This document shows, in pieces, positions 43,058 to 50,208 of a stretch of DNA of 64,000 nt. The DNA lies in NCBI RefSeq assembly GCF_030812335.1, contig NZ_JAUSSN010000004.1:248001-312000 (forward strand), in the 5' to 3' direction. The notes beneath the pieces were generated by a model, which was not told the origin of the DNA, did not search any database, and was given only the letters and a program-made list of their open reading frames with translations. The position numbers and the translations under genes are program-made. The stretch is from Pseudarthrobacter oxydans (lineage in GTDB: Bacteria > Actinomycetota > Actinomycetes > Actinomycetales > Micrococcaceae). How positions within the stretch are numbered: position 1 is the first letter of the stretch; every line of letters begins with the position of its first letter.

Positions 43058-43753
43058 CTAGTCGGCATCCTCCGGGTCCTGCGCCCTTTGTGCGTGATAG
43101 GCGAGAATCTGCAGTTCGGTGGCCATGTCGACCTTGCGCAGGTTGACCCCGGGCGGCACCTGCAGCATCACCGGGGCGAAGCTGAGGATGCTCCGCACCC
43201 CGGCGGCAATGACCCGGTCACAGACGTCCTGCGCCACGGCGGCCGGCAGGGCCAGCACCACCATGTTGGCGCCGGTCCGCTGCAGCACCGGCTCGAGGTC
43301 GGCGGCGTCGCTGACACGCAGCCAGCCCACCTCGCTGCCCACCACCATCTGGTCCGCATCGAGGATCGCCACAATTTCGAAGCCCCGGGATTCGAATCCG
43401 CCGTACCGGGCCAGCGCCTTGCCCAGGTTGCCGGCACCGACGATGGCTACCTTCCAGTCGCGCGTCAGGCCCAGCGCCGCGGCAATATTCCGGTTGAGGT
43501 ACTGAACCTCGTAGCCGACGCCGCGGGTCCCGTAGGAGCCGACGTAGGACAGGTCCTTGCGGAGGGTGGAGGAGCTGACACCGGAGGCCTCGGCCAGGGA
43601 TTCGGACGAGACCCGGTCAATGCCTTCGGCAAGCAGGGTGGTGAGGGCGCGCAGATAAATGGTCAGCCGGGCCACGGCCGCGGGCGGAATCTGCTTGGCG
43701 GCAGTCCCTGCTCCCCCGGGCATCGCGTCAGGGGATGAATCCAGCGAAGTCAC
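43058..43753 (-). CDS. rex: redox-sensing transcriptional repressor Rex
   Basis: About 231 residues. I prefer the GTG at 43753 because GGAG lies 6 nt upstream; ATG at 43765 is the alternative. The N-terminal winged helix contains SSESLAEASGVSSSTLRKDL. The Rossmann domain starts VAIVGAGNLGKALARYGGF and has AILDAD for NAD(H) binding. Rex senses the NADH/NAD ratio and represses respiratory genes. A single TTGTGA half-site at 43775-43780 lies just upstream. The glutaredoxin gene precedes it. Confidence 0.95.
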   Translation of the reverse strand: MTSLDSSPDAMPGGAGTAAKQIPPAAVARLTIYLRALTTLLAEGIDRVSSESLAEASGVSSSTLRKDLSYVGSYGTRGVGYEVQYLNRNIAAALGLTRDWKVAIVGAGNLGKALARYGGFESRGFEIVAILDADQMVVGSEVGWLRVSDAADLEPVLQRTGANMVVLALPAAVAQDVCDRVIAAGVRSILSFAPVMLQVPPGVNLRKVDMATELQILAYHAQRAQDPEDAD

Positions 43754-43843
43754 TATCAGCTCCATCGAGTCGCGTTGTGAGTTCCACTCTAGAGCCCCCG
43801 CAGTTCAGCGAACAAAGCAGCGGCCCCGGCGCCTCCCCGCGCC

Positions 43844-44104
43844 TCAGGCCTGTTGGCCCAGCGCCCGACGCAGCGTCCGCTCCAGCCGGACTTCGTCAAT
43901 CTTCCAGAAGTCCCGCTGGACGCCGTCCACCAGCACCACGGGGATCTCCTCCGCAAAACGTTCGCGCAGCTCGGCGTCGTCATCTATGGACTGCTCACGC
44001 CAGCCGATCCCGAGGCCCTGGGTGACGCGCTCGACGGCGGCGCGCGCCGCCGAGCACAGATGGCAGTCAGCTTTGGTGATGAGGACGACGTCGGGGCTTG
44101 GCAT
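43844..44104 (-). CDS. glutaredoxin-family protein (DUF836-like)
   Basis: An 86-residue thioredoxin-fold protein with the redox motif CHLC in ITKADCHLCSAARAAV and EEIPVVLVDGVQRDFWKI, including the cis-Pro. These small proteins often sit just before rex in actinobacteria and are presumed thiol-disulfide reductases. The ATG at 44104 has a TACCGT box 6 nt upstream on the minus strand; GGAG in the spacer may also act as a ribosome site. Confidence 0.9.
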   Translation of the reverse strand: MPSPDVVLITKADCHLCSAARAAVERVTQGLGIGWREQSIDDDAELRERFAEEIPVVLVDGVQRDFWKIDEVRLERTLRRALGQQA

Positions 44105-44110
44105 GGCTCC

Positions 44111-44116
44111 ACGGTA
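44111..44116 (-). promoter_or_regulatory. -10-like box before the glutaredoxin gene
   Basis: TACCGT on the minus strand, 6-nt spacer GGAGCC, ATG at 44104. Confidence 0.45.
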
Positions 44117-44301
44117 GCCCGGCGGCCGCTCCCCCGTCGACGCGCCCGACACGTCCGCCTCCGCCGCCGCGTCGACGCGGGCCGTGGGCGGTGACGCGGG
44201 CCGTGCCCCGACCTGTCCGCCTCCGCCGAGTGCCGCGGGCCCTGCCCGACATGTCCGCCGCCGCAGCGGGCTCCGCGACGGGAACCGGCCCCGGCGTTGA
44301 C

Positions 44302-44307
44302 TAGACT
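44302..44307 (+). promoter_or_regulatory. -10 box, leaderless promoter of the HAD gene
   Basis: TAGACT, 6-nt spacer CGTGGC, ATG at 44314. Confidence 0.65.
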
Positions 44308-44313
44308 CGTGGC

Positions 44314-45147
44314 ATGCCCGAAAAGAAGTACGCCGTTGTGGTCACCGAGCCTGTTGCTGCACAGCCTGTTGCAGCAGCGCAGCACGGCGAAGCCGCGTTC
44401 TTCGACGTCGACAACACCCTCATGCGGGGGGCCAGCCTGTTCCACGTGGCCCGCAAGATGCACCAGCGCGGGGCCTTCACGATTCCTCAGGCGCTCGGCA
44501 TTGCCTGGAAGCAATTCATGTTCGTGGTGCGCGGCGAGAAGATGGACGACGTCCACGCCGTCCGCGACACCGCCCTGGGCCTGGCCGCCGGTTTCACCGT
44601 GGAGGACATCGAGGTCCTCGGCGAAGAGGTTTATGACGAAATGATCGAATCCCGGATCTGGCCGGGGGCCAAGGCGCTGGCCGAGCAGCACCTCCGGGTG
44701 GGCCGCAGGGTCTGGCTCGTGACCGCGACGCCGATCGAGGTGGCCACGGTGATCTCCACCAGGCTGGGCCTCACCGGCGCGCTCGGCACGGTGGGCGAAA
44801 TCCTGGACGGCTCCTACACCGGCCGGCTGGTCGGCGAGATCCTGCACGGCCCCGCCAAGGCAGTGGCCGTCCAAGCAATGGCCAAGGCCGAGGGGCTGGA
44901 CCTGGCCCGGTGCTGGGCGTACAGCGATTCGCGCAACGACATCCCGCTGCTGAGCATGGTGGGGCACCCCGTGGCCATCAACCCGGATTCCGGGCTCCGC
45001 CGCCATGCCCGCGACAACAACTGGCCGGTCTACGACTTCCGTGCCGGACGCCGCGCGGCCACCCTCGGGCTCAAGGCGGCGACCGTCGGTGGGGCCATCT
45101 ACGGCCTCTGGCGGGGGTTCTCCCGCTTCCGCGGCCCCACGGTCTAA
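44314..45147 (+). CDS. HAD-IB family phosphatase
   Basis: A 277-residue haloacid-dehalogenase-type hydrolase of the SerB-like IB subclass. The catalytic Asp31 and Asp33 are in AAFFDVDNTLMRG, motif II is WLVTATPIEVA and motif III AYSDSRNDIPLLSMVG. The C-terminus carries a hydrophobic stretch (GLKAATVGGAIYGLW). Related actinobacterial proteins sit near rex and are annotated as phosphoserine-phosphatase-like, but the true substrate is unknown. Confidence 0.92.
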   Translation: MPEKKYAVVVTEPVAAQPVAAAQHGEAAFFDVDNTLMRGASLFHVARKMHQRGAFTIPQALGIAWKQFMFVVRGEKMDDVHAVRDTALGLAAGFTVEDIEVLGEEVYDEMIESRIWPGAKALAEQHLRVGRRVWLVTATPIEVATVISTRLGLTGALGTVGEILDGSYTGRLVGEILHGPAKAVAVQAMAKAEGLDLARCWAYSDSRNDIPLLSMVGHPVAINPDSGLRRHARDNNWPVYDFRAGRRAATLGLKAATVGGAIYGLWRGFSRFRGPTV

Positions 45148-45148
45148 C

Positions 45149-45467
45149 CCCCGCGCGGCTTCTCCCCTGCGCCTCCGGTCCAGAGCCCCGCTTCGGGTCC
45201 AGCGCCACGCTGCCCGCTCGGCGCTACGCCTCCAGGCGACCGCTGCGCATCCGGTCCAGCGCTACGCGGATCCGCGTAGCGCACGTCCCAACCCGCGTCG
45301 CGTGTCCGAAAGCGCGTCCCCCGCACGACTTCTCCCATGCACTTCCGACTCCGCGCCACGCTGCCCGCTCGGCGCTACGCCTCCGGGCGACCGCTGCGCT
45401 TCGGGCTCCGCGCTACGCGGATCCGCGTAGCGCACGTCCCAACGCGCGTCGCGTGTCCAGAAGCGCG
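45149..45467. repeat. two direct 150-170-bp repeats with embedded 24-bp palindromes
   Basis: Units 45149-45317 and 45318-45467 share long identical blocks (for example CTGCCCGCTCGGCGCTACGC at 45211 and 45361). Each contains a perfect 24-bp palindrome centred on GGATCC, at 45259-45282 and 45410-45433. They fill the gap between the convergent HAD and COX24-like genes. Confidence 0.9.
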
Positions 45468-45496
45468 ACGCCAGTCCGAACCAGGCGCGGCAATTC

Positions 45497-45534
45497 CAAA
45501 GAAAATGCCCGCTGCCGGGAAGGCAACGGGCATT
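45497..45534 (-). terminator. terminator of the COX24-like gene
   Basis: AATGCCCG-CTGCC and GGCAA-CGGGCATT pair around a short loop, and on the minus strand the stem is followed by TTCTTT. It lies 20 nt past the stop. Confidence 0.75.
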
Positions 45535-45553
45535 CACATGATGCGAAGTATCT

Positions 45554-45652
45554 CTACTTCTTATTGCGACGCTGGTGGCGCGTCTTGCGAAGCAGCTTGC
45601 GGTGCTTCTTCTTGGCCATACGCTTGCGACGCTTCTTAATAACTGAACCCAC
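45554..45652 (-). CDS. AURKAIP1/COX24-like small basic ribosome-associated protein (32 aa)
   Basis: A 32-residue protein read on the minus strand, GTG at 45652 to TAG at 45554, with AAGGA 6 nt before the start. It is VGSVIKKRRKRMAKKKHRKL followed by LRKTRHQRRNKK, more than half Lys and Arg. This is the pattern of the AURKAIP1/COX24 C-terminal family, an extra small-subunit ribosomal protein (bS22) in actinobacteria. A terminator follows, and a small HTH gene lies upstream on the same strand, a pairing common in this phylum. Confidence 0.93.
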   Translation of the reverse strand: MGSVIKKRRKRMAKKKHRKLLRKTRHQRRNKK

Positions 45653-45852
45653 GAAAGTTCCTTACCGGCTAGATGCAGTACCTGCCTGTTGGAAAGGGTC
45701 CGCGGGCTAAGCAGCAGACTGTACAACGGACAGGTTCTTACAATGACGTAAAACGTTCCTTAACAGGGTACCGCCTATCGGGGGCGCCCCACGACCGCAG
45801 GCACCGTGCGGGCCCGCAGATCCTTATTCCGGCCGCAGCAGACGGCGGATGC

Positions 45853-46065
45853 TCAGCCTGTTTCCGTGTGTCCGTCGACGACAGCACCCTTGAGGTACTG
45901 CTCGACGGCAGATTCCGGCACCCGGTAGGAGCGCCCGAAACGGACAGCCGGCATTTCGCCGGAATGAACAAGCCGGTACACGGTCATTTTCGACACGCGC
46001 ATCACATCCGCGACTTCGGCCACGGTCAAGAAGCGCGCATTGGAGAAGTTAGCCTCCGAAGACAT
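45853..46065 (-). CDS. excisionase/MerR-like helix-turn-helix protein
   Basis: A 70-residue DNA-binding protein. ATG at 46065 follows AAGGA. The winged-helix motif runs RFLTVAEVADVMRVSKMTVY, then RLVHSGEMPAVRFGRSYRV and SAVEQYLKG, the excisionase (excise) family shared with BldC-type developmental regulators. No integrase is near, so it is a chromosomal regulator, not a phage excisionase. It is 200 bp upstream of the COX24-like gene. Confidence 0.92.
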   Translation of the reverse strand: MSSEANFSNARFLTVAEVADVMRVSKMTVYRLVHSGEMPAVRFGRSYRVPESAVEQYLKGAVVDGHTETG

Positions 46066-46268
46066 TTCCTTATTCCTTTGCTCAAGCAAACGGCAGCCCC
46101 ATCTGAACGACATGGCGGTGTGCCGATGCTGAGCCATCAAACAACCATGTGTTAGATACTCTAGGGGCTGATGGTGCCAATGTGAAAGAGTTGCGCGGAT
46201 CTCCAAGGCCCTGACGCGCAGAATCTGCGGCGCGGCGGGCGCTGCGGAGGCGCGGCCCGCAGTACGGC

Positions 46269-47381
46269 CTAGCCTCGGGTGCGGCGGACGCGCGCAGAGG
46301 CGTCCAGCTGCGCCAGGACCGAGGCCGTGACATCCCACTCCATGCAGGCGTCCGTGACGCTCTGGCCGTAGACCAGATCATCGGTTCCGGCGGCGTGCTC
46401 GGCAACGTCGAGGTTTTGCGCCCCGCCGACGAGGAAACTCTCCAGCATGACGCCGGCGATGGCCCCTGCCGAGCTACCGCCGTTCTCCAGCTGCGCGCCG
46501 ATCTCCAGGGCGACTTCGGCCTGCCGGTGGTGGTTCTTGCCGCTGTTGGCGTGGCTCGCGTCAACGATCAGCCGCGGGTTGAGCTGCTTGGCGGCGAGCT
46601 TGGCGGTGGTGGCTTCCACGTCGGGGGCGGAGTAGTTCGGTCCCTTGCGTCCGCCGCGCAGGATGATGTGCGTATCGGGGTTGCCTGCGGTGGAGACCAG
46701 GGCGGCCCGTCCCTCGCCGTCGATGCCAAGGAACGCCTGGGCTGCCCCGGCGGCACTGCACGCGTCGAGCGCGACCTGCAGGTCGCCGTCGGTCCCGTTT
46801 TTGAACCCGATCGGCATGGATAGCCCGGAGGCCAGCTGGCGGTGGATCTGGCTTTCGGTGGTGCGGGCACCGACGGCGCCCCAGGAGACGAGGTCCGCCA
46901 TGTACTGCGGGCTGATCGGTTCCAGGAACTCAGTGCCGGCCGGCAGTCCGAGTGCGGTGACCTGCTGCAGGAAGCGGCGCGCGGCGCGCAGTCCGGCGGC
47001 GATGTCGTGGCTGCCGTCGAGCCGGGGGTCGTTGATCAGGCCCTTCCAGCCCACCGTGGTGCGGGGCTTTTCGAAGTAGGCCCGCATCACGATCAGCAGG
47101 TCTTCCTTGTGCTTCTCGGCCTGGCTGACCAGCCGGCGGGCGTATTCGAGGCCGGCCTTGGGATCATGGATGGAGCAGGGGCCCACAATGACGAGCAGGC
47201 GGTCATCGACGCCGTCCATGATCGCGCGGACCTCGTCCCGGCCCCGGGCCACGGTCTCGGCCAGGCGGGTATCCAGCGGCAGCTCCGCGACGATCTCCTG
47301 CGGGGTGGGCAGCGGCGTGAACTCGCTGACGCGCAGGTTGGATGTTGACTGCTGGGATTCGGGGGCTGCTTCGATGCTCAT
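46269..47381 (-). CDS. aroG: 3-deoxy-7-phosphoheptulonate synthase (class I DAHP synthase)
   Basis: A 370-residue enzyme joining phosphoenolpyruvate and erythrose 4-phosphate in the first shikimate step. Class I AroG/F/H motifs are VIVGPCSIHDPKAGLEYA, MRAYFEKPRTTVGWKGLIND, GFKNGTDGD and VDASHANSGKNHHRQ, with the metal-binding Cys, His and Glu. ATG at 47381 has AGGA 4 nt upstream; the frame stays open to 47537 but the upstream part is a non-coding leader. That leader contains a separate aromatic-rich peptide gene and two hairpins, which suggests attenuation control. Confidence 0.95.
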   Translation of the reverse strand: MSIEAAPESQQSTSNLRVSEFTPLPTPQEIVAELPLDTRLAETVARGRDEVRAIMDGVDDRLLVIVGPCSIHDPKAGLEYARRLVSQAEKHKEDLLIVMRAYFEKPRTTVGWKGLINDPRLDGSHDIAAGLRAARRFLQQVTALGLPAGTEFLEPISPQYMADLVSWGAVGARTTESQIHRQLASGLSMPIGFKNGTDGDLQVALDACSAAGAAQAFLGIDGEGRAALVSTAGNPDTHIILRGGRKGPNYSAPDVEATTAKLAAKQLNPRLIVDASHANSGKNHHRQAEVALEIGAQLENGGSSAGAIAGVMLESFLVGGAQNLDVAEHAAGTDDLVYGQSVTDACMEWDVTASVLAQLDASARVRRTRG

Positions 47382-47440
47382 GGGGTCCTGTTCCGGGGGT
47401 GCGGAGCGGGCCCTGATCAGAACCCGCCGGGAAATGGCGA

Positions 47441-47523
47441 AGGGCAGAGAATGATCTCTGCCCTGTTGGCTCTGAAGGAAGGTTGGATGCGTGTCAGCTA
47501 GACGCGGGCCCCTCCAGAGCCAA
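47441..47523 (-). promoter_or_regulatory. putative ribosome-mediated attenuator of aroG (two stem-loops)
   Basis: Stem 1 pairs TTGGCTCTG (minus strand, 47523-47515, codons 11-13 of the leader peptide) perfectly with CAGAGCCAA (47474-47466). Stem 2 pairs AGGGCAGAGA (47464-47455) with TCTCTGCCCT (47450-47441) around a TCAT loop. CAGAG/CTCTG blocks allow 5-bp alternative pairings between the stems. The structure ends 60 nt before the aroG start. No U run follows stem 2, so it may act through Rho or on translation. Confidence 0.65.
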
Positions 47524-47553
47524 CGAAAAATACGCATACCAACGGTTTGTCAT
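47494..47553 (-). CDS. aromatic-amino-acid leader peptide of aroG (19 aa)
   Basis: The small frame MTNRWYAYFSLALEGPASS starts at ATG 47553 and ends at TGA 47494, 112 nt before aroG and in a different frame. Residues 5-9 are Trp-Tyr-Ala-Tyr-Phe, a cluster of exactly the amino acids made from the DAHP synthase product. A ribosome slowed at these codons would cover the first arm of stem 1, which begins at codon 11. The start has no Shine-Dalgarno but a TACGGT box 6 nt upstream, so it should be translated from a leaderless mRNA. Leader-peptide control of a DAHP synthase is known in Corynebacterium glutamicum. Confidence 0.7.
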   Translation of the reverse strand: MTNRWYAYFSLALEGPASS

Positions 47554-47559
47554 ACGCAC

Positions 47560-47588
47560 ACCGTAACTGCACGCCGCCGTCGTCGCAA
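47560..47588 (-). promoter_or_regulatory. promoter of the aroG leader transcript
   Basis: On the minus strand TTGCGA (47588-47583), a 17-bp spacer and TACGGT (47565-47560) form a -35/-10 pair. A 6-nt gap to the leader-peptide ATG predicts transcription starting at that ATG. Confidence 0.6.
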
Positions 47589-47617
47589 AATCGCGGCAGT
47601 CACATGGCGTATCCGGA

Positions 47618-48637
47618 TCAGCCCAGGAGCTTGCGGAGATACTGCAGCTGCCTGATCCAGTGGTGCTCCTGACCGCCCTCATGGTTGTTGAACCGGTAGA
47701 CCTCGATCTCCTTGGCGGCCCCGGTGCCCGACGACGCCCCCGCCCCGGTTCCGTAGGCGTTGAAGCTGGCGAACACCGTGGAGGGCGGGCAGACATCGTC
47801 CATCAACGCCACCGAGTAGAGGGCAGGCACAGTGGCAGCCCGGGCCAGGTTGACGCCGTCAAAGTAGTTCAACACCGCCAGCATCGGCTCGTACCGGTCC
47901 CTGTGCCGGCCCAGGAAGGCCGCGATTTCCGGATAGGGGCCGCGGGGTGCGATGTCGATGGCCCTGGGAAAGTCCTGCAGGAACGGGACGTCGGGCAGCG
48001 CGGCGACGACGCCGTCGAGCCGTCCGGCCACGAGCCCGGCCACCGCCACGACAATGCCGCCGCCCTGGCTGATTCCGGCCAAAACAACGCGCGAGGCATC
48101 CACCCCGGGATGGGATTGCGCCGCCTCCACCGCACGGAACGCATCAACATATACACGCCGGTAGTAGTAATCCTCGCGGCAGCCGGCACCCCGCGTCATG
48201 AGCCCCGCATAGGCCACTTCACCCGCGGACGGGTGGGGGTCCGGAGTCTCACCGAGGACGCCCCCGTAGCCCTGGCCACGGGTGTCCATGGTGAACTGCG
48301 CGTAGCCGGCCTGGGCCCATTTCGTGTCCTGGTTGACCAGACCCCGCCCGCCCGAGTAGCCGCAGTACTGCACGACGACCGGCAGCTGCGTGCCAGCCGG
48401 CCGGTTCTTCGGCAGGTGCAGCCAGCCTTTGATCGGGGCTCCGCCGTAGCCGGCGAAGCTCACGTCGAAGGTGTCGATGACGGCCAGGTGGTTCTCCACC
48501 GGCTCGAACGTGGCCCCGAGCGGCAACGTCCGGGCTTCCTCGAGGGTGGCGTCCCAGAAGTCCTGGAGGTCGGCCGGCTGCGTGGCGTGGGACGTGTAGC
48601 CGCGGAGCTGTTCAAGGGGAAGGTCGAAGAGGGGCAT
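47618..48637 (-). CDS. acetylxylan esterase / cephalosporin-C deacetylase family (AXE1, CE7)
   Basis: A 339-residue cytoplasmic alpha/beta hydrolase of normal CE7 length. It has the family RGQGYGG motif in TMDTRGQGYGGV, the nucleophile Ser in VVLAGISQGGG, Asp in ALMDDVCPPST and His in RFNNHEGGQ. CE7 esterases remove acetyl groups from xylo-oligosaccharides and other short acetylated sugars. It follows rhaB by 95 bp on the same strand, so it may deacetylate rhamnogalacturonan- or xylan-derived sugars taken up by the cell. Confidence 0.92.
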   Translation of the reverse strand: MPLFDLPLEQLRGYTSHATQPADLQDFWDATLEEARTLPLGATFEPVENHLAVIDTFDVSFAGYGGAPIKGWLHLPKNRPAGTQLPVVVQYCGYSGGRGLVNQDTKWAQAGYAQFTMDTRGQGYGGVLGETPDPHPSAGEVAYAGLMTRGAGCREDYYYRRVYVDAFRAVEAAQSHPGVDASRVVLAGISQGGGIVVAVAGLVAGRLDGVVAALPDVPFLQDFPRAIDIAPRGPYPEIAAFLGRHRDRYEPMLAVLNYFDGVNLARAATVPALYSVALMDDVCPPSTVFASFNAYGTGAGASSGTGAAKEIEVYRFNNHEGGQEHHWIRQLQYLRKLLG

Positions 48638-48732
48638 GGTGCGGTCCGGTCCTGTCTCGTCTGGATAGCGTTGAAGATCCTACGTCATAGAACTGAACCT
48701 GCGGTGCCCCCCAGGGTCAGAGCTGCGAAAAG

Positions 48733-50208
48733 TCACAACCGGGAGAGTTGCTGGGGGGTGAACGTCTGCAGGCCGTGCGATGCCGCCACCAGACGCCGCA
48801 GATCCGTGAGCCCCCCGCTGACCTTACCGGCAGCGCGGGCCTGGACCAGGACATTGCCGACGGCGGTCGCTTCCACTGGCCCTGCCACCACTTTTTTGCC
48901 GGTGGCATCGGCCGTGAGTTGGCACAGCAGCTTGTTCTGCGAGCCGCCGCCCACGATATGGACCACGTCCACGGTGCGGCCGGCAAGGCTCTCGGCGGCG
49001 ATGATGGCCTTGGCGTACCCGGCGGCCAAGCTGTCCATGATGCACCGGGTGATGGTTGCAGGGTCATCCGGCAGGAGGTCCCCGGAGTGGCGGACCGCGG
49101 CGCGGATGCGCTCGGGCATGTTGTCCGGGGCGATGAAACAGGAGTCATCCGGATCGATCTGCGGCCCGCCCGGGGGTAGAGCCGCCGCGGCTCGGAGCAG
49201 ATCGGGGAACCCCAGGGTGACGTCCTCCGAGGCCCAGGTGCGCTGGCATTCGCTGAGCAGCCAGAGGCCGCCCATGTTGCGCAGGTAGCGGATGGTGCCG
49301 TCCACGCCGCGTTCGTTGGTGAAATTCGCTGCCCGGCTGGCCTCGGTCAGGACCGGATGCTTCAGCTCCAGCCCCACCAGCGACCACGTGCCGGAGGAGA
49401 TGTAGGCGAAGTTCCCTTCCTGCGCGGGGACGGCAGCGACGGCGGACGCCGTGTCGTGCGAGCCGACGGCAACCACCTCGGTGCTGGCCGGCAGGCCCAG
49501 GCGGGACGCGATCTCCGGCCGCAGGGTCCCGATGGTTTCGCCGGGTTCCACCAGCGGAGGAAACAGCTTTGCGGGCAGTCCCAAGGCGCTCAGGAACTCC
49601 GTGGCCCATTCCCCTGCCACCGCACCGAACAGACCGGTGGTGGAGGCATTGGTGGATTCGGTCCGGCGCTCTCCGGTCAGGAGGAACGCGATCAGGTCCG
49701 GGATCAGCAGTGCCTGCAGACCGTCCAGGTCCGGCTCGGCGGCCAGCTGGTAGAGGGTATTGAACTGCAGGAACTGCAGCCCCGCGGTGCCGTAGAGGCG
49801 GGCCGGGTCCAGTTTCTGGTGCACGGGCGCAACGGCCGCGAGGCAGCGGTCGTCGCGGTAGCTGTACGGCTGGGCGTGAAGCTCGCCGTCGGTGTTGACC
49901 AGGCCGTAGTCCACAGCCCAGGTGTCAAGGCCGATGCTCGCGATGGTTTCGTTCCGGGCTGCCGCCACCGTGGCAGCGGCAGCGAGACCTTTGAGAACCT
50001 CGCCGAACAGGGCGTCGAAATCCCAGCGGAGGCCGCCGTCGATCTCCACCACACCGTTGGGGAACCGGTGAACCACTTCCAGCTCCACTCCAGAACTGCT
50101 CACGCGGCCCAGGATGACGCGGCCGGAGGAGGCCCCGATGTCGACGGCGGCGAATACCGCCCCGGCCGGGGCAGGAGCGGTATTCAAGGCCGTTCCGGTG
50201 GTGGTCAT
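48733..50208 (-). CDS. rhaB: rhamnulokinase
   Basis: A 491-residue FGGY-family sugar kinase that phosphorylates L-rhamnulose. The N-terminal ATPase fold has AAVDIGASSGRVILG and GLDTWAVDYGL, and the second domain has VGSHDTASAVAAVPA, SSGTWSLVGLEL and VVHIVGGGSQNKLLCQ, all typical of RhaB. The ATG overlaps the stop of the fused aldolase-dehydrogenase gene (ATGA), so the two are coupled. Confidence 0.94.
   Translation of the reverse strand: MTTTGTALNTAPAPAGAVFAAVDIGASSGRVILGRVSSSGVELEVVHRFPNGVVEIDGGLRWDFDALFGEVLKGLAAAATVAAARNETIASIGLDTWAVDYGLVNTDGELHAQPYSYRDDRCLAAVAPVHQKLDPARLYGTAGLQFLQFNTLYQLAAEPDLDGLQALLIPDLIAFLLTGERRTESTNASTTGLFGAVAGEWATEFLSALGLPAKLFPPLVEPGETIGTLRPEIASRLGLPASTEVVAVGSHDTASAVAAVPAQEGNFAYISSGTWSLVGLELKHPVLTEASRAANFTNERGVDGTIRYLRNMGGLWLLSECQRTWASEDVTLGFPDLLRAAAALPPGGPQIDPDDSCFIAPDNMPERIRAAVRHSGDLLPDDPATITRCIMDSLAAGYAKAIIAAESLAGRTVDVVHIVGGGSQNKLLCQLTADATGKKVVAGPVEATAVGNVLVQARAAGKVSGGLTDLRRLVAASHGLQTFTPQQLSRL

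Noticed and set aside
43775..43780. Full Rex operator upstream of rex
   Set aside because: Only one TTGTGA half-site is seen; the second half does not match.
45148..45710. Open frames of 70-260 codons over the 45.2-45.5 kb repeats
   Set aside because: They are Arg/Ala/Pro-rich readings of the direct repeats and would overlap the COX24-like gene on the other strand.
45853..46065. Prophage or integrative element marked by the excisionase-like gene
   Set aside because: No integrase, attachment-site duplication or phage genes are near; the protein fits a chromosomal BldC/excisionase-type regulator.
46269..47537. aroG starting at 47537 in the same frame
   Set aside because: The extra 52 residues do not look like DAHP synthase, and the region is better explained by the leader peptide and hairpins; AGGA precedes the ATG at 47381.
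46269..47553. Trp-only attenuator with MRIFRWLWRG as leader peptide
   Set aside because: That frame starts at 47537 but has no stop before aroG, unlike the 19-codon frame that ends at 47494.
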